From Smittia aterrima (lineage: Eukaryota > Arthropoda > Insecta > Diptera > Chironomidae), in assembly GCA_033063855.1 (NCBI GenBank), contig CP093831.1, forward strand, positions 6,076,001-6,140,000: 64,000 nt of DNA, written 5' to 3'. The notes under the pieces are model-generated. The model had not been told where the DNA came from. It did not search any database and saw nothing but the letters and a program-made list of their open reading frames with translations. Positions 43,001 through 53,369 of this stretch are shown piece after piece (positions within the stretch are counted from its first letter, which is position 1; each line of letters begins with the position of its first letter). The translations under genes and the position numbers were made by a program.

Positions 43001-46000
43001 AGCTTTTGAAATTTAAATATTTGAAAGATTTATTTGCAAGCCCTGTCCAGATGACTCTGCTCGTTGTCTGTGCTCTGCTTGCGTATTAACCAAGTGGATG
43101 TGAACTGCATGCTTAAGACTTAAAGAGCGACATGAGAACGGCGTGAGTTGAATATCAAAATTCACTTTGCCAATGAATCTGAATCATCTTCAAAGAGAAT
43201 GAGAGCGAAGTTTATGAGGCAAATTAATATTCTAAGCGTCATAATGTTAATTTAATGATTTAATCGACTCTGTGCGGCTCTCTTGATGGCTCGCGGGGGA
43301 CTTGGCAAGCAAAAGAGCGACAATTGTACATGGAACTGCAATCAGCGTTCGTCATTATTCATCGACCGAATGCAGAAAGCAAGATGATCAATAAAAGAAA
43401 AGAGCGAACATCCGATCTTAACGAAGAGATCATAATAAATAAAGATATTGTGACCAGAAGGGTTTCAGCAGTCACTCAATCATTAATTAATAGATTTGTA
43501 ATTGGGAACAGAAGCAAAACGAGAGAAAAAGACATAAAAAGCAGTCGAAGCTCGAGACGGAGCCGTAATCTTGGGACAAGTCGTACAAATAAGGCAAAAA
43601 CGGAAATTAATTACCGTTTGATGATAATTAAGTCATTAATTCCATTTTATTCTCTCTCTCCCTCGAAGAGGCGCTTTGGCAAGGGGCACACTGATTCTCA
43701 ACATAACCAATTCATTTTTCTTTAACAAATTGAAGTCGACTCGTTTTCTCCTCGAGCTTCAATTATTTTCGGGGAGTTTTCTGTTGCAAACCATTAACAA
43801 GATTGTAGCGTCGTCTTGAGATTTCAATTAATTCTCAGTATCATTCGTTGATGTCAAAAGAGACGAAAAGTGTCCTTGACGTCAGCTCACTCTTTTCTTG
43901 ACTGATAAAATTCTTTTGACGATGGAGCGACTCCGTAAAAGTTAATTATTATTTTCCTTTGTTTGTGTCATCATCGAGCATTCAACTTTCGATCAAACTA
44001 CAAAGTTGCACAGAAAATAAAGACATTGAACTTTAAACCATGTCGTAAACAATAAGATGACCTTTGTTGGTATGTAAAACAGAAGTCGCTGTTGGGAATT
44101 CACAGTTTTGAGATTGTCGACGAGATAGAAATCTACGGGATAAAGACGAGACATCAGGGATTGAGAATGTTGAGAAATTAAAGTCTCAATCAGTTTGGAA
44201 ATCGATCAGATTCGGGCCCTGCAATAAACTCGTTCACTTCTCAAACTTCATTCCTTAGTCGGAGCTCGTTCATTGTTAGAAAGAGATTGTAGATCAAGCC
44301 TCAGCTAAATTAACTGATATCAAACGTGAGTAGACAGTATCTCTCCGACTGCCTCGTACATTTCTTATTATTTCATTTCTTGTTTCCCTTTTCCCCTCCC
44401 GTGCCGCCGCCGTCAATACGAGATAGTTGAGCGCCGGAGCCTTTTGTACATCGTAGAAAACAAATGCTTGTGAATTGAAAGCTTTTAGGCAACATATCAA
44501 ACAACACACAAGAAATCTCTTTCATGTTCTAAAACACATCGATCAAAATGCCATAAACGATCAGAAATCGCTTCCTAAACGATCAAACAAATTAATAGAG
44601 TTTGTATTATTTTGGGAAAACCTTAAACAGTAGTTGAATACGAAGTTATCGCTACCAAACAACAACTTCTTTCATAAATATCCGCCAGTCAACGAACAGA
44701 AATGTCATGTCGGCCGTCGTGAGTCATTTCCACACAATGGACGCGATGTTGTCGTATCGTAAACATTTTTTTTCTAAGCCGTCCCCCCACCAAAAGCATT
44801 TTTCGTTTGTTGCTTCAACTGACCATCGACCACCGACCGTTTGATATTATACGAGATATCTATCGAGAGCGAAACGAAAAAAAAAGACATACCGGAATAC
44901 AAAAGGATAAATCATGAAGCTGTCTATGAATGCGCTAGCATTGGGAGTTGGAATTCAAGTGAGCGACTCGAAGCCGATAAATAAAGGAAAAAAATGTTAC
45001 GGTTTTCAATTTTCGAATGATAAAATGATCGAGACACAACGAGCTGAAGAGAAATATCCGCAAGTTGAGGGATCAATCATAAATAACGTAACAAGTCAAA
45101 CTTTGAAAAGATTTTCAATGAAGAAAAGGTTTGCGACGAAACTTTTATTCTTCGTCTCGAAATGCCCAATTCGGAATCGATTGCTCCGCTTTTAACCGCG
45201 CATTGAAGTCTTTTGTTGTTCGCTGTTTTTTTTTTGCGAATGATGAAAACGTAAATTTATGTTGCCTTTTATCTAATTCGGTTTATATGACGCAAGACAA
45301 TAGCAAAACGACTTCAAAGTTTCTGTCGCTCTGTATCATTATTTCTGTCTTTGCTTCATTTGTTTGATTAGACATTTTGAGAGCTTTTTACTGTAGACTC
45401 GACGCGAAGGCTTTGCGGCAAACTTTGTGAAACAAATGGACGAGAGAGCGAGAGATTTTTCATGACTTTCTAAACGTTCTAGTTTTACTTTTTGTTTTGC
45501 TTCCCCTCTCAACTTCATTTACGGCAATTACGTAATTACATGTCATTAATTTATTGCTTGATATCATTCTCAACATTTTGAAGAGCTCGCCAAGCGCATG
45601 AGAAGCCAGACGAGTCGATTAAGTTGTTCTCGAAACAAAAGTAATGAAACAATTGAAGCGATCGCGCTTGAGCTCACTTATTAATGATGAAAAATTATAT
45701 TTGTTTAATGTTTCTCTAATGAAATCGTGTGATTGAAGGCTACAAATTATTTTTTTCTCTTTTTCATCTCAGCCCTCAGCTTGTGCCACAACTTAGCAAC
45801 TAACGATTACTTTTAGGACGCATTATATCTCTCAATCAAATTGCGATCTTAATCTTAATGATGAATCTGTTTAAAAAAACTTTCAAATCGAAATAACATT
45901 TCAAGATCTTGAAAAACAAGTCGCGAATGCAATTTATTGACTTCCATGCATCATCGAGCAATTAAATTCGGTTTAGAGTTTCACGCGTCAGTTTAAGGAG

Positions 46001-49000
46001 ACAATAAACTGATTAATTTGTTGTTAAATTACATAATTCGTTTAGACATTGTGTGTGATTAATAATTTGTTTGTTTATCGACTATTCACGTACTGAATTG
46101 AACAGAAAAAAAAATCGTTAAGTCTTGCGGGGCGAACGAGAAACGCGCTGCCGAGGTCGGAGACTGAGACATCACACTGAGTCAATTAATGAAGCTCGAT
46201 CTCGTTACAAATTCCTCAATCGCTGTTTCTCCGAGCTTGCCTCCCGTGTGCGTAAACGAAATGTACCGCATATTTCATCCAAATCGTAAAATATCGGTGC
46301 GTTTAAACGCTTACGGATTTTATTGAAGAAACTCGACTCTAGTTGACCTAATTGGCTCTTCAGGCACTGCCAATAAAATCGAATTTCGACTCTTTTTTGG
46401 AGGACGTGAATCGTCCGAAATGAAAGTGCTTCGAAGTTAATAGCTTCGTCTTGGTGATTCGCGCTGATCGAATAATATTTAGAGAAGCGAGACGTCTCAG
46501 TGAGTTGCCGGATGCTACGTGCGGGTTTAATCAAGAAATATTAAAGGACGTGTTAGCTTGTTAGTGCGAAAAAATCACTTTCTTAAATTCATAAATCAAA
46601 CTCGATTAGAAACACGAGTTGCTATGATGTAATGAACAATTCAATTATATGGATCAATGACTGGGGACCGTCCCTTTCGTAAATTCTTCGAATGTCACAG
46701 AGTTTTGAGAGCCACATAAAAATTAATTGGTTGTAAAAAGTCTAAAGGCCGATGATAATGACTTCGATTTCTTTCGCTAAATGTAACGATGACGAGCTCA
46801 ACCCAAATCAATCGCGCGAAAGAAAGAAGAAAATGATTTATAGTTCGACAAGAAATAATTACAACTCACGTTCGTGGATCAAAAATTGTTACGCATTTGA
46901 CTCCGCGCGACAAACTTTAACCATCTCCGTTGCTCTCGTTAGACGCGGCGAAGGAAAGAAGTCATTACGTAGAATGATTGATAATTTTTTTCGATTGAAT
47001 TTTTCAAACTTTAATTGAGAGGAGAAAAGTTAACAAGCCAGCAACCGATCATTCACTTCAGAGCTTCTCGAGTCTTTCTTCTGTCTTTGCCTTGAATCGA
47101 GCACACAATAGAATCGAAGCGTTAATTGAAATAAAAATAGGATAGCAATACACTCTCGATACAATAAATCTATTGGCCATTGTTGACGACATGAGAGAAA
47201 ACCTACGCGAGAGACAAGCCGAGGCTTTGAAAAGAAATAATTAATGAAACATTTTCTGTGATAATTAATTTCCATTTGCAATTGATTTCAATTATTTTAT
47301 TTTATGTTTATTGATGTTGATATTAGAAACATTCAATAAGAGACAGAGGTTGGAATTGACTTAAGTTTCTTTGTATCAACAAAGCTCGCACTGTTTAACC
47401 GGACAAAGCTTTGCTCAATTCAACCGCTGGCTTTGATAATTTACAAATATTGATATTAAATTAATCGCTCCCTGCTCGCTCGCCATTTCCAAAGCAGAAC
47501 AATGACGATTAATCGCTCTAACTCAATTTTATTTTGCGCAAGAGTTTCGAACTAATTGAGCTCGGCGGAGAAATCGAAATGAAAGGATCGCCCGCTAAGT
47601 GATTTGCTTTGTTTCGCAGCAATTGCTTGACTTTTACTAATCTCTTGATTTACAAGCGCCGCTAATTTATTCTCTATTTGTTTTCTTCTAAACAGGAATT
47701 TACCGATCCATCGAATCTACAAAGACACATCAGAACACATCACGTTGGCGCACGGAGTCACGCTTGTCCTGAATGCGGAAAAACCTTCGCGACATCATCT
47801 GGTCTCAAGCAACATACGCACATCCATTCATCGGTTAAGCCGTTCCAGTGTGAAGTCTGCTTTAAGGCGTACACGCAGTTCTCAAATCTCTGCCGTCATA
47901 AGCGGATGCACTCTGATTGTCGTTTGCAAATTAAGTGTAACAAGTGCGGACAAAGTTTCAGCACAGTCACGTCGTTGTCAAAGCACAAACGATTCTGTGA
48001 CTCAACCGGATCAGGTGGAAACCTTTCAAGCAATCAACAGTCTCAGCAGCAGTCACAGCAACTTGCGTCAGCAATGACAACTCCACCAAATCCATATTTG
48101 ATGCTTCGCAATCATCCGTCATTCTTCCCGCCTGGTTTCCCTCCTTTTGCTGGTCTTCAGGGAATTTTCCCGCCAAGCTCGTCCCAGGCATCGCATTTCC
48201 CTATGTTGTTCCCTAAGCACAATTTCGAGATGCCATCTATGGACGTCGTTGGCAGAAAGACACCGACGAAGCTTAGCATGAATCACAATGGTCGCAAACT
48301 GTCTCCGTCAGCTGCTGACGAGGCATCGAGCAACATGAAACCATCGCCTGCACGACCAACACCATTAAGCATTCAAAACTTAATTAACAAACATGATAAG
48401 AACATCAACAACAACAGCACCAGTGACAACTTGAACCATTCGAACAGCTTCGTTAAGCGCGAGTACAACAAATCAGAAGATGACGAAGCAGCATCGCCGA
48501 ATCATCGACAACGAAGCAATGGTACCAGCGCCAAAAATGGAATGGATCACTTCAATCGCAAGCGTTCTTTCCCAATGGACACGTCGAATGAAATCAAAAG
48601 TAACAATCAGAGCGATGCTGACATCAAGGTAAAGTTGCAAAATGTTTGTTTTTCGTCTCTCATTCTCCTCGCGCTCCCAAACGGCTTTTAATGTCATAGT
48701 TTTTGACATTTTCCTTCTGCGCTGACCTCTCTCAAATTCGCTACTTGCAAACACATCGCGTCGAAAGCACATTGTTTAATTAGCCCGTTCCATAGATCGA
48801 CAGAATTCAAACTTCTTTTTTTCTATCGAGGCGACGCCCTGCAAGTCCATTTGTGCGTCAGACACAACGAGACTGTCAAAGTCAAATCACATGCTGAACC
48901 TTTAATTAATTCGTTTTTCAATTACAGGATGAAATGACCTCAACTGACGAGAGCCAGACAGAGCAGCCACTCGACTTGAGCTTTTCGAGAAAGAAACTTC

Positions 49001-49983
49001 GAACAAAGAGCCCCGCAAAGCAAGAAACTGTAACAAGCGATGAACGTTCGATGTCACCAAAGATTGATGTTCAAAGAAATTCTCCAACTCCTTTATCGGT
49101 TCATCATGGAAGTCCATCGCCATCTAACTCGCCTCGTTCGACTTCATCTCCGGCACAAACACACACTCCATCATCGCCAGGGCCTCAACATCATCAGATG
49201 GCATATCCTCGTCCAATTCATCCGCTTCTCCTTGACGCAATGTATCGTCCTGGCGGCCTCAACGCCTTTCAACGACCTTTCCCTTTTTTAGGACCAAACT
49301 TCCGTGCGGGTTTCGATCTGCTTAGCCGAAATGGAGCTGGCTTTCAAGCAAAGTCATTTCATGAAGCTTTGATGTCAGCTGGAGGTTTACCAAATGCAGC
49401 AAATGCATCTCTCGGTCTCGGAAATTTAAATGGAGTCGTTCCGAAGAATAAAGATCGTTACAGTTGTAAATTTTGTGGAAAGAACTTCCCTCGATCAGCG
49501 AATCTAACTCGACATCTTCGAACTCACACTGGCGAACAGCCTTACAGTTGTAAATACTGCGAGCGATCATTCAGTATCTCGAGTAACTTACAACGTCACG
49601 TTCGAAATATTCACAACAAGGAGCGACCGTTTAAATGTCCACTGTGTGAGCGATGCTTCGGTCAACAAACCAATCTTGACCGACATTTGAAGAAACATGA
49701 AGCTGATGCAGCGGGAATTAGCATTGGACTCGGCGACTCACCGTCATCCAACGAAGCTGAACGTGAAGACGCTTACTTCGATGAAATTCGATCTTTCATG
49801 GGGAAAGTGACTTACTCGGGGAACTCGCACGGACATTTATATGCCCCGTTGGGCGTAACGAATATGGAAGCCGACTTAGATGAAGCTGCAAGCAGCAGTG
49901 ACAACGACTTAATAAATATCGAGCACGAACATAACGATAAAGATACAATCAATAATAATGATCGAATTGAAGTGACAACATGA
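4000..49983 (+). CDS. ham: hamlet / MECOM-PRDM16 family PR-domain zinc-finger transcription factor (9 spliced coding exons)
   Basis: Coding exons: 4000-4036, 19855-19985, 20046-20228, 27173-27301, 27369-27483, 33369-33546, 41903-42059, 47696-48628, 48928-49983. All have GT-AG borders and compatible phases, totalling 2919 nt or 972 residues. Order: N-terminal MRSKSKARKFAQ (1-12), Ser/Asp-rich linker, PR domain (about 80-180), acidic linker, zinc fingers 1-6 (246-411), Pro/Ser/Gln-rich region, PLDLS CtBP motif (635-639) followed by a basic RKKLR patch, zinc fingers 7-9 (801-878), acidic tail. The 6+3 finger layout with FTDPSNLQRH, ATSSGLKQH and QFSNLCRHKR is diagnostic of the PRDM3/PRDM16/hamlet family. 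Family knowledge: nuclear DNA-binding regulators that recruit CtBP. Drosophila hamlet sets dendrite type and neuron identity in sensory lineages and modifies Notch-target chromatin. Length is close to fly hamlet and shorter than vertebrate members. Isoforms lacking the PR domain are known in vertebrates but cannot be confirmed here. Confidence 0.95.
4037..19854 (+). other. hamlet intron 1 (15.8 kb)
   Basis: This long first intron probably holds much of the gene's regulatory DNA. Open frames up to 134 codons occur on both strands (for example 17437-17841, plus) but none resembles a known protein or has coding-like codon use. An exact match to the EVI1 N-terminal finger core GACAAGATAA lies at 9303-9312. 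I see no other clear element. Confidence 0.75.
19855..19985 (+). CDS. ham: hamlet coding exon 2: acidic/Ser linker
   Basis: The acceptor is TTTTGCAG and the donor GTAAGA. The exon opens in phase 1 (G|GA = Gly13) and encodes residues 13-56, a Ser/Asp/Pro-rich disordered stretch containing SGDESD and IPLSPNSDSYY. I see no domain. The phase match on both sides and the 60-nt intron after it support the exon. Confidence 0.85.
19986..20045 (+). other. hamlet intron 2 (60 nt)
   Basis: A minimal-length insect intron, with donor GTAAGA and acceptor ATCATTTCAG. It separates the linker exon from the first PR-domain exon. Confidence 0.88.
20046..20228 (+). CDS. ham: hamlet coding exon 3: first part of the PR domain
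   Basis: It encodes residues 57-117 in phase 0/0 (acceptor ATTTCAG, donor GTGAGT). A leucine/acid-rich lead (ILLEEMSRFL) precedes VYSKAKIVKGTKYGPF (86-101), which matches the KGT-[RK]-[FY]-GP segment of PR domains. The first codon is ATG, so a transcript starting just upstream could begin here. I take it as internal because the upstream exons join in frame. Confidence 0.9.
20229..27172 (+). other. hamlet intron 3 (6.9 kb)
   Basis: It separates the first and second PR-domain exons. It contains the longest unexplained open frames of the window on the minus strand (22793-23350, 185 codons; 20457-20918, 153 codons) and one on the plus strand (25807-26262, 151 codons). None shows a recognisable domain, signal peptide or cysteine pattern, so I do not call a nested gene. 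Confidence 0.75.
27173..27301 (+). CDS. ham: hamlet coding exon 4: middle of the PR domain
   Basis: It encodes residues 118-160 in phase 0/0 (acceptor CATTTCAG, donor GTGAGT). SSNWMKNIR (134-142) corresponds to the GSWLKYIR segment of PRDM3. CSAVNIQHIFINGQ (147-160) corresponds to its QHNLVACQINDQ segment. The exon is too short to stand out as an ORF and was found by homology and splice sites. Confidence 0.9.
27302..27368 (+). other. hamlet intron 4 (67 nt)
   Basis: A second short intron inside the PR domain, with donor GTGAGT and acceptor CTTTTCAAACAG. Confidence 0.9.
27369..27483 (+). CDS. ham: hamlet coding exon 5: end of the PR domain
   Basis: It encodes residues 161-198 plus one base of Gly199. 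IWYEVTCDISEDTELLL (161-177) matches the IFYRVVADIAPGEELLL end of the PRDM3 PR domain. The donor reads GTTTGT, weaker than the GTGAGT/GTAAG donors of the other exons, which could favour alternative splicing between the PR-domain and zinc-finger exons. Met188 lies here and is the last in-frame ATG before zinc finger 5. Confidence 0.9.
27484..33368 (+). other. hamlet intron 5 (5.9 kb)
   Basis: It separates the PR-domain exons from the zinc-finger exons, the position where an alternative promoter would give a PR-less isoform. A short G/C-rich block with a CGG repeat lies at about 33154-33180, some 190 nt before exon 6. No other gene is visible; open frames are below 120 codons and unremarkable. 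Confidence 0.72.
33369..33546 (+). CDS. ham: hamlet coding exon 6: acidic linker and first half of zinc finger 1
   Basis: It encodes Gly199 to the first two bases of Gln258 (acceptor TCGATTTAG, donor GTGAGT inside CCAGTGAGT). The stretch is Asn/Ser/Asp-rich with a run of five Asp (235-239), then CVVC (Cys246, Cys249), the zinc ligands of finger 1 whose histidines lie in the next exon. The frame stays open for more than 100 nt upstream of the acceptor, but without an ATG. Confidence 0.9.
33547..41902 (+). other. hamlet intron 6 (8.4 kb)
   Basis: It splits zinc finger 1 between its cysteines and histidines. A patch at about 34850-35110 is richer in G/C than its surroundings and open in several frames on both strands. 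No recognisable gene or repeat is seen in the rest. Confidence 0.75.
41903..42059 (+). CDS. ham: hamlet coding exon 7: zinc fingers 1 (end), 2, and 3 (start)
   Basis: The acceptor is TTTATTTGCAG and the donor GTAAG. The exon completes Gln258 and encodes residues 259-310. It gives the finger 1 histidines (His262, His267), all of finger 2 (Cys276, Cys279, His292, His297) and the cysteines of finger 3 (Cys305, Cys308). Intron retention would add about 44 residues and then stop, truncating the protein after finger 2. Confidence 0.92.
42060..47695 (+). other. hamlet intron 7 (5.6 kb)
   Basis: It splits zinc finger 3 after its second cysteine. Open frames such as 43324-43725 (plus, 133 codons) and 46205-46534 (minus, 109 codons) look random: basic or low-complexity translations with no family match. 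Confidence 0.75.
47696..48628 (+). CDS. ham: hamlet coding exon 8: zinc fingers 3-6 and proline-rich region
   Basis: Residues 311-621, phase 0/0. Finger 3 ends with His321/His325. Finger 4 is Cys334, Cys337, His350, His354. Finger 5 is Cys362, Cys365, His378, His382. Finger 6 is of the C2HC type (Cys391, Cys394, His407, Cys411). A Gln/Ser tract and a Pro/Phe-rich stretch follow (about 420-490; PPGFPPFAGLQGIFPP resembles the GFPGIFPP part of MECOM), then an Asn/Ser-rich linker with VKRE (563-566), a sumoylation-type consensus. This exon is nearly identical to vertebrate members in fingers 3-5. Confidence 0.97.
48629..48927 (+). other. hamlet intron 8 (299 nt)
   Basis: The donor GTAAAG is weaker than consensus and the acceptor is TTCAATTACAG. 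Retention would extend exon 8 by 21 codons to a stop at 48689-48691, giving a protein with the six N-terminal fingers but without the CtBP motif and fingers 7-9. Confidence 0.88.
48928..49983 (+). CDS. ham: hamlet coding exon 9: CtBP motif, zinc fingers 7-9, acidic C-terminus
   Basis: Residues 622-972 and the TGA stop. EQPLDLSF (633-640) is the classic PxDLS CtBP-binding motif, followed by the basic RKKLRTK (642-648), a possible nuclear signal. A Ser/Pro-rich linker leads to finger 7 (Cys801, Cys804, His817, His821), finger 8 (Cys829, Cys832, His845, His850) and finger 9 (Cys858, Cys861, His874, His878). This C-terminal three-finger unit binds a separate DNA motif in EVI1. The tail is acidic and Asn-rich. 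Confidence 0.97.
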   Translation, partial: DEMTSTDESQTEQPLDLSFSRKKLRTKSPAKQETVTSDERSMSPKIDVQRNSPTPLSVHHGSPSPSNSPRSTSSPAQTHTPSSPGPQHHQMAYPRPIHPLLLDAMYRPGGLNAFQRPFPFLGPNFRAGFDLLSRNGAGFQAKSFHEALMSAGGLPNAANASLGLGNLNGVVPKNKDRYSCKFCGKNFPRSANLTRHLRTHTGEQPYSCKYCERSFSISSNLQRHVRNIHNKERPFKCPLCERCFGQQTNLDRHLKKHEADAAGISIGLGDSPSSNEAEREDAYFDEIRSFMGKVTYSGNSHGHLYAPLGVTNMEADLDEAASSSDNDLINIEHEHNDKDTINNNDRIEVTT

Positions 49984-50449
49984 AAGAATTCGAAGCGAAA
50001 CGAAACTCAAAAATTTCCTCCATGCCCAGATTAATGTTCACATTGTGTGCTGCTTTGATCGATTGTCGGGCGAGCATAACTGATTGCTGATGCAGTCGTG
50101 GAAATCAGGAGTGATCACTTTCCATTTGCATATTCAGTGATCTCTCAGGCAGAGATTCCTATCAAACTAGACTTGAAGTTAAGAGAAAATCTCTGAGTTG
50201 TGTATAGAAAAAAATTATCAATGATAAGTTGAAAAAAAAAATGTTAAACTCAACTTCTAGTTTCATTGAAGTCTTTGTCAAGAAATGAACTTAAAGAATG
50301 TGTCGAAAAATGTTTCGTTTCATAATGTCACTCAAAAGACGCCACTCTAGGCTCTGATATGCGCACCCGAGTAGCTAATGAATGCTGTCGATTGTGTGTG
50401 CAGCATGCGCTTAATGCTCGAAATGTGTAATCGTAATGGACGAAAGAGA

Positions 50450-50455
50450 AATAAA
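50450..50455 (+). terminator. Proximal poly(A) signal of hamlet
   Basis: AATAAA 466 nt after the stop codon, the first canonical signal in the 3' UTR. Use is inferred. Confidence 0.55.
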
Positions 50456-51997
50456 TTGTCAGATCATAAATTATGAAACGAAAAAGAAAAAGAAAAAAAA
50501 ATAACTAGAAATGATTTCATCACTGATTGATAATTAAATTTAATGAATTCACTGATATGTGTGTGCATATGTTTCATGCTTTCGAGCGACATATTTCAAT
50601 CCGCGTTTCATAAAGCGATCGAGTCGTGAAGGTAAAAAGCAGTCATCGGGATCGCGCTCTTTCTTCTTTGTATTATAAATTGTACGCGCCACAGTTCGTT
50701 ATCGAAATCGCAGAATCAGTATTGTTTATTCACTTTTTATAACGTGATTGATCAGCTCGGGCTTTTCTTCTGTAGCCACAGACATTACAAATACCTTTTA
50801 TAGCTTAAAACTTCCACTGATTGTCTGATGTCACATGGAAGCGATGGAAGTAAAACCATTTTAAGGTTCGAAGCTCTTTTCAATTCAATTAAAACGCGCT
50901 CGGAACAAAGCGACTTCGTTTAAGCGACTTGAGGAGAGCATCAAACTCGAAGATGATGATGAAGAGAAGTCAATGAAGAAGCGAAGAAAAACATTGAAAA
51001 ATGCAATTTACGCGCCACGAAATGCCGATAAACATAAAATCGAAAATGACTTACTGTTATGGGAAATAGAAGTGATTTCTGTCAGACTATCGACTTATGT
51101 GTTGTTTTTATCATTTCTCCAATGCTTTGAGTGCGCAACTACATTATGATTTATATCATTGCCATTTCCAAGCCGCCGCACCGAAAAAAGACGGCAAGAG
51201 AAAAACACGCGGAGAAGACTTCTTTATTTGGACTTCAAAAGAGAAATTGCTTCTGTTGCACAAAATTCCCAGCATAATGAATGAGTTTTTTACTCATTCA
51301 CATCTCACCAAAGCGCACACGAAATTATTTCTCAATTTAATTTCTGCCTCTGTCGCTGATCGATCGGACGCGATTAAAGAAATTCATAACGCGACAAGAC
51401 TTATCAAGGAAATTTATTTTAATTTGACTTTTTCCCGATCGATTTCGGTGTAATATGTTTTGACTTCATGACAAGTTGTGAAGTTGGGGATTGAACTTTG
51501 ATTTTGTTACAAAATTCCTTTTAAAAGATTAATTCGGGAAAGCATGACACAATCGATGTACAGTCCCCAATCCAACTGCAAATGTACGACAATGTAGTTA
51601 AATTAATTAAGTTTCATTTTTGTTGAAATGTTTTCATTTTAATCTTGTATTTAAGATAAAAGACATGACGTGAAAAGTTAAGTGAATCACGGAGGTTTAA
51701 GATAGTCAAAATGATTAAAATTAATTTTAAGGATGAGACACATTTTAATCATTAGGAAAAACTAAGTTTTTATTAAATAGAAAATGTAAAGGTCAAGATA
51801 GAAATGTAGTCACATCACACCAAAAAAAAACTTGTCTCAAAGCGACACAAAATGAAAGAAACTAGATACTTAAGATAATAATGTCATGTTTGAAGTAAAT
51901 GTTTTAGTTTTAAACTTCTTGAAAACGATGAGAACTCTAACGAATCCACTAATTTAGATTTTACAAAAGTCTCAATTGAAGGCACCTCTGTTAAGAA

Positions 51998-52025
51998 AAT
52001 AAATTCCCAGTTTTACTCAAATAAA
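51998..52025 (+). terminator. Distal pair of poly(A) signals
   Basis: Two AATAAA hexamers at 51998 and 52020, close together, at the end of an A/T-rich stretch. They are candidates for the long 3' UTR form of hamlet. Confidence 0.4.
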
Positions 52026-53351
52026 CTTCACATAATGAAAAACAAAGAAGAAAATCGTTTTTATTTTGCCTTTCAGCTTTCAACGACATCGGCTTAAGCT
52101 TTGTTAGCACAATCATATCAATCGCCGGCCGAATTTATCAAAAACAATCTGCAAATCTTTTCCTCCCCTTTTTGACGTGGATTGAATTTAAAAACGATTT
52201 ACTTTCTCCACTTTGTTTCACTCTCAAGCAGAAATCTTGATAATTTCTTTCGGTTTTCGAAGAAACTCCATCGATCGCTCGTTTAAGGCGAAAAAGGAGA
52301 AAAACATTTTTTTCCACATCAAAGAGATTCCCCAGAGACGATAAAGTAAAATTAGCGTAGGTTAATTGGCATAATATTGTGAATATTAAATATTTGCTCA
52401 ATTCAGGTAGTAAGTCGAGACTTCAACGAGCATTGCATTTCCAACTCGCTTGAACGATTCATAATTAATTGACCATCGTCGATGATGAACGGAGGGAGAG
52501 CGAAGTGGAATGAAATGTCATCCATCTTAGCTTCAAACCAATTACTGTGTTTAAAGAGCTCATTGAAGGCAACGAACGGTCGGAGCTTGATGTGAAAATT
52601 CCTCCGAAAATAATTTCTTGAAAATATTTCCACCAAAAAATTTAATTTTACTCTTCAGCCTTCGACTACAACTTTATCTTTAATTTATCTTAATTTAAAA
52701 TCATCAACCGAGAATTTACAGAGAAATTAACAGCAGCAAAAAATAGCAATCGCCGCTGTCAAGTCGTGGAGAGAAGAACGAAATTCTCTCATTAAATTGT
52801 ATCGTTAACAGAAAGCGATCGTTAATTTGTGAAATGTCACCAGAAAATCTGAACAAAAAATTAAATTCAAAAAAACTTCAGACGAATCCGCGAATCAAAA
52901 AAAAAATCTCATTCGACCTTCTACTAACTTGATAATAATTCTTCAAGGAAATTGAAAGTAAGGCAACATCTAAGACTTTGTAATAAAGTCTTCAAGCAAC
53001 AACATTGAATCTCCTATCTAAACCACCTTGGATTTACAAACATCGCTTTTGAACATAGCGGGAGGCACGTCAAATATTTGCCTAAAACTCCAACCTCGAG
53101 GCTCTTGTTATCGGACGGCGATCTCGCCAACACTCAAGCAGCACGAAGCGACTCTCGTGCAACACTTTGCTGAATTCCAGCAGCAATGTTTCCATCTCTC
53201 TCTCCCTGCATGTCGCTCTATCGCCTCACCAGAGCCACACAAGCACTCCTTAAATAGAAGACAATTGCATTGGAATGTCAGCATGAAAGATATAATTTGG
53301 CGCGCGTACGTTCGTGTGTCAATTCCCTGCTATGAATTCCTCAAGATCTTG

Positions 53352-53369
53352 CTCTCTCTCTCTGTCTCT
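53352..53369. repeat. CT simple repeat
   Basis: A short CT-dinucleotide run with one interruption, inside an otherwise unremarkable intergenic stretch. GAGA-type in the reverse strand. Confidence 0.7.

Larger units (their letters stand above)
49984..52025 (+). other. Probable 3' UTR of hamlet with early and late poly(A) signals
   Basis: After the stop the sequence is A/T-rich. AATAAA occurs at 50450-50455 (466 nt after the stop) and again at 51998-52003 and 52020-52025, so short (about 0.5 kb) and long (about 2 kb) 3' UTRs are possible. A plus-strand open frame at 51097-51453 (118 codons) has no recognisable feature and is taken as non-coding. Overlapping short inverted repeats lie near the start of the UTR (50139-50195). 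Confidence 0.55.

Noticed and set aside
51097..51453. 118-codon open frame inside the probable hamlet 3' UTR
   Set aside because: No family resemblance and placed between alternative poly(A) signals. Most likely non-coding.
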